NCBI RefSeq assembly: GCF_051020975.1
Contig: NW_027478158.1
Span: forward strand, 14,570,001-14,634,000
Length of the DNA: 64,000 nucleotides
DNA from: Osmia lignaria lignaria
Lineage: Eukaryota > Arthropoda > Insecta > Hymenoptera > Megachilidae
Reading direction: 5' to 3'
Below, piece after piece: positions 60,910-64,000 of the stretch. Below the pieces are notes generated by a model. The model had not been told where the DNA came from and did no database searches. It saw only the letters and a list, made by a program, of their open reading frames with translations. A program made the position numbers and the translations under genes. The stretch's first letter is position 1. Each line of letters begins with the position of its first letter.

Positions 60910-63900
60910 CGCATCTGATCAAAAAATATCATAGAACATAAAAAGTAGGAAACTTAATTCTCTACAAAAAAGGTCTCTTAACATTTTGCCATAGCTCGCT
61001 TCGTTTCCGAAATATTTGCAGATTTATCTCAAGGGAAGGGGCCTGACGGACGTATTTCGAGATATTTCTTCTTCTTGTTGTTCTTCTTCTGCACAGCTAA
61101 GCTGGAAGTGGCATTTGCGGCTCGCACTAGTGCAGAGTTATCTCAAAGAAAGGGGCCACGGTGTTTCTGAATCTCTATTATGTTGGTGCGGCTTCGGAAC
61201 TTTTAAATATCTCGATATATCTCGAAAACTACGCTTCTGATCAAAAAATATCATACAACATAAATTGTAGGAAACATAATTCTCTACAAAAAACGTCTCT
61301 TAACATTTTGCCATAGCTCGCTTCGTTTCCGAGATATTTGCAGATTCAGCTCAAAGGAACGGGCCTGACGGACATATTTCGAGATATTTCTTCTTCTTGT
61401 TGTTCTTCTTCTGCACAGCTAAGCTGGAAGTGGCATTTGCAGCTCGCAATAGTGCAGAGTAATCTCAAAGAAAGGGGCCACGGTGTTTCTGTATCTCTAT
61501 TATGTTGGTGCGGCTTCGGAACTTTTAAATATCTTGATATATCTCGAGAACTACGCATCTGATCAAAAAATACCATAGAACATAAAAAGTAGGAAACTTA
61601 ATTCTCTACAAAAAAGGTCTCTTAACATTTTGCCATAGCTCGCTTCGTTTCCGAGATATTTGCAGATTTATCTCAAGGGAAGGGGCCTGACGGACATATT
61701 TCGAGATATTTCTTCTTCTTGTTGTTCTTCTTCTGCACAGCTAAGCTGGAAGTGGCATTTGCGGCTCGCACTAGTGCAGAGTTATCTCAAAGAAAGGGGC
61801 CACGGTGTTTCTGAATCTCTATTATGTTGGTGCGGCTTCGGAACTTTTAAATATCTCGATATATCTCGAAAACTACGCTTCTGATCAAAAAGTATCATAG
61901 AACATAAATTGTAGGAAACTTAATTCTCTACAAAAAAGGTCTCTTAACATTTTGCCATAGCTCGCTTCGTTTCCGAGATATTTGCAGATTTATCTCAAGG
62001 GAAGGGGCCTGACGGACATATTTCGAGATATTTCTTCTTCTTGTTGTTCTTCTTCTGCACAGCTAAGCTGGAAGTGGCATTTGCGGCTCGCACTAGTGCA
62101 GAGTTATCTGAAAGAAAGGGGCCACGGTGTTTCTGTATCTCTATTATGTTGGTGCGGCTTCGGAACTTTTAAATATCTTGATATATCTCGAGAACTACGC
62201 ATCTGATCAAAAAATATCATAGGACATAAAAAGTAGGAAACTTAATTCTCTACAAAAAAGGTCTCTTAACATTTTGCCATAGCTCGCTTCGTTTCCGAGA
62301 TATTTGCATATTTATCTCAAGGGAAGGGGCCTGACGGACATATTTCGAGATATTTCTTCTTCTTGTTGTTCTTCTTCTGCACAGCTAAGCTGGAAGTGGC
62401 ATTTGCGGCTCGCACTAGTGCAGAGTTATCTCAAAGAAAGGGGCCACGGTGTTTCTGAATCTCTATTATGTTGGTGCGGCTTCGGAACTTTTAAATATCT
62501 CGATATATCTCGAAAACTACGCTTCTGATCAAAAAGTATCATAGAACATAAATTGTAGGAAACTTAATTCTCTACAAAAAAGGTCTCTTAACATTTTGCC
62601 ATAGCTCGCTTCGTTTCCGAGATATTTGCAGATTTATCTCAAGGGAAGGGGCCTGACGGACATATTTCGAGATATTTCTTCTTCTTGTTGTTCTTCTTCT
62701 GCACAGCTAAGCTGGAAGTGGCATTTGCGGCTCGCACTAGTGCAGAGTTATCTGAAAGAAAGGGGCCACGGTGTTTCTGTATCTCTATTATGTTGGTGCG
62801 GCTTCGGAACTTTTAAATATCTTGATATATCTCGAGAACTACGCATCTGATCAAAAAATATCATAGGACATAAAAAGTAGGAAACTTAATTCTCTACAAA
62901 AAAGGTCTCTTAACATTTTGCCATAGCTCGCTTCGTTTCCGAGATATTTGCATATTTATCTCAAGGGAAGGGGCCTGACGGACATATTTCGAGATATTTC
63001 TTCTTCTTGTTGTTCTTCTTCTGCACAGCTAAGCTGGAAGTGGCATTTGCGGCTCGCACTAGTGCAGAGTTATCTCAAAGAAAGGGGCCACGGTGTTTCT
63101 GAATCTCTATTATGTTGGTGCGGCTTCGGAACTTTTAAATATCTCGATATATCTCGAAAACTACGCTTCTGATCAAAAAGTATCATAGAACATAAATTGT
63201 AGGAAACATAATTCTCTACAAAAAACGTCTCTTAACATTTTGCCATAGCTCGCTTCGTTTCCGAGATATTTGCAGATTTATCTCAAGGGAAGGGGCCTGA
63301 CGGACATATTTCGAGATATTTCTTCTTCTTGTTGTTCTTCTTCTGCACAGCTAAGCTGGAAGTGGCATTTGCGGCTCGCACTAGTGCAGAGTTATCTCAA
63401 AGAAAGGGGCCACGGTGTTTCTGTATCTCTATTATGTTGGTGCGGCTTCGGAACTTTTAAATATCTTGATATATCTCGAGAACTCCGCATCTGATCAAAA
63501 AATATCATAGAACATAAAAAGTAGGAAACTTAATTCTCTACAAAAAAGGTCTCTTAACATTTTGCCATAGCTCGCTTCGTTTCCGAAATATTTGCAGATT
63601 TATCTCAAGGGAAGGGGCCTGACGGACGTATTTCGAGATATTTCTTCTTCTTGTTGTTCTTCTTCTGCACAGCTAAGCTGGAAGTGGCATTTGCGGCTCG
63701 CACTAGTGCAGAGTTATCTCAAAGAAAGGGGCCACGGTGTTTCTGAATCTCTATTATGTTGGTGCGGCTTCGGAACTTTTAAATATCTCGATATATCTCG
63801 AAAACTACGCTTCTGATCAAAAAATATCATACAACATAAATTGTAGGAAACATAATTCTCTACAAAAAACGTCTCTTAACATTTTGCCATAGCTCGCTTC

Positions 63901-64000
63901 GTTTCCGAGATATTTGCAGATTTATCTCAAGGGAAGGGGCCTGACGAACATATTTCGAGATATTTCTTCTTCTGGTTGTTCTTCTTCTGCACAGCTAAGC
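60910..64000 (+). repeat. 15/17-unit HOR, copy 2, with internal dimer duplication
   Basis: The unit order equals that of 56,080-58,526, except that the pair 57152 + 57474 appears twice, at 61982 + 62304 and at 62626 + 62948. Bases 61,666-62,563 match 62,310-63,207 at 644 bp with no mismatch found. This added pair turns the 15-unit offset into 17 units. The copy is cut by the window edge in the unit starting at 63914, whose CTTCTGGTTG confirms its match to 58440. Confidence 0.9.
63914..64000 (+). repeat. Partial satellite unit at right edge
   Basis: This is the first 87 bases of a unit cut by the window end. It matches the unit at 58440 (CTTCTGGTTG) apart from CTGACGAAC, a G to A change at 63947. 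The array therefore continues beyond the window. Confidence 0.93.

Larger units (their letters stand above)
1..64000 (+). repeat. 322-bp satellite DNA array, about 199 units, head to tail
   Basis: The same unit recurs at 322-bp spacing through the whole window. Taking TTGCAG as unit start gives starts at 156, 478, 800 and so on to 63,914. That is 198 full units, and the summed length deviation of +2 bp is fully explained by ten length-changing units: -3 at 1766 and 3051; -1 at 13352, 15927, 24301 and 30424; +3 at 23976, 26232, 30099 and 32355. All units lie in the same orientation and no foreign sequence interrupts them. Units differ by a handful of substitutions each. Such arrays are typical of eukaryotic heterochromatin, often at or near centromeres; that placement here is inference. 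No gene, RNA gene or mobile element is visible anywhere in the array. Confidence 0.98.

Noticed and set aside
156..63816. About 180 plus-strand open frames of about 74 codons as a tandem gene family
   Set aside because: Nearly all start at TTG, none shows a recognised domain, the frame rotates from unit to unit, and multiple units carry stops or frameshifts that were then copied. The serine/cysteine-rich stretch is only the translation of the TTC/TTG tract.
1..64000. CRISPR array
   Set aside because: The whole 322-bp unit is repeated, with no short repeat separated by unique spacers, and there are no cas genes.
1..64000. 5S rRNA, snRNA or spliced-leader tandem gene cluster, which can have a similar repeat length
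   Set aside because: I could not find the conserved 5S internal promoter or 5S body, a spliced-leader exon with donor site, or a recognisable snRNA core on either strand of the unit. A covariance-model search would settle it.
1..64000. Telomeric repeats or a subtelomere
   Set aside because: No run of TTAGG, TTAGGG or a similar short telomere motif is present.
1..64000. LTR or other mobile element as the origin of the unit
   Set aside because: No terminal inverted repeat with target-site duplication, no polyprotein motif and no poly(A) tail pattern is visible. A distant origin from a mobile element cannot be excluded by eye.

Overview
The window is one uninterrupted satellite-DNA array. A 322-bp unit is repeated head to tail on the + strand from base 1 to base 64,000. 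Taking the conserved TTGCAG as unit start, there are 198 complete units between 156 and 63,913, plus a partial unit at each end (1-155 and 63,914-64,000). All units face the same way. I see no transposon, unique-sequence island, inversion or gap. I recognise no protein-coding gene, rRNA, tRNA or CRISPR array. Organisation of this kind (long homogeneous tandem array, monomers grouped into higher-order repeats) points to a eukaryotic heterochromatic region, centromeric or pericentromeric being the usual setting. I cannot name the species. The style of the unit gives a weak impression of an arthropod and nothing firmer.

The unit runs in order: a 5' segment ending in a TTC/TTG pyrimidine tract; a second segment that repeats the start of the first about 114 bp downstream; a segment ending in ATATCTCGA motifs and a nearly invariant TGATCA; and an A-rich linker. 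The motif ATCTC/GAGAT occurs about seven times per unit in both orientations.

Above the 322-bp level, neighbouring domains carry different higher-order repeats (HORs). 1-4,335: 5-unit and 10-unit periods (1,607 and 3,214 bp). 4,942-9,886: 9-unit period (2,898 bp). 12,752-18,006: 8-unit period (2,575 bp). 18,007-20,884: mosaic of 4- and 5-unit offsets. 20,885-33,283: 19-unit period (6,123 bp), two copies with one mismatch seen, containing an older 7-unit offset (2,256 bp). 35,785-46,795: 16-unit period (5,152 bp). 47,926-50,586: 4-unit (1,288 bp). 49,440-53,388: 6-unit (1,932 bp). 56,080-64,000: a 15-unit (4,830 bp) offset that becomes 17-unit (5,474 bp) because a 2-unit block (644 bp) was duplicated inside one copy. 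Copies differ more on the left than on the right, as if the most recent amplification lies in the middle and right.

The open frames of about 74 codons that recur in almost every unit are best read as a by-product of the repeat. Nearly all start at TTG rather than ATG, the unit length is not a multiple of three, and about 15 of the 198 units are broken by stops, frameshifts or loss of the TTG. The interest of the window lies in its record of recent amplification: several duplications can be traced to single hybrid units that place the exchange point within roughly 85-275 bp.
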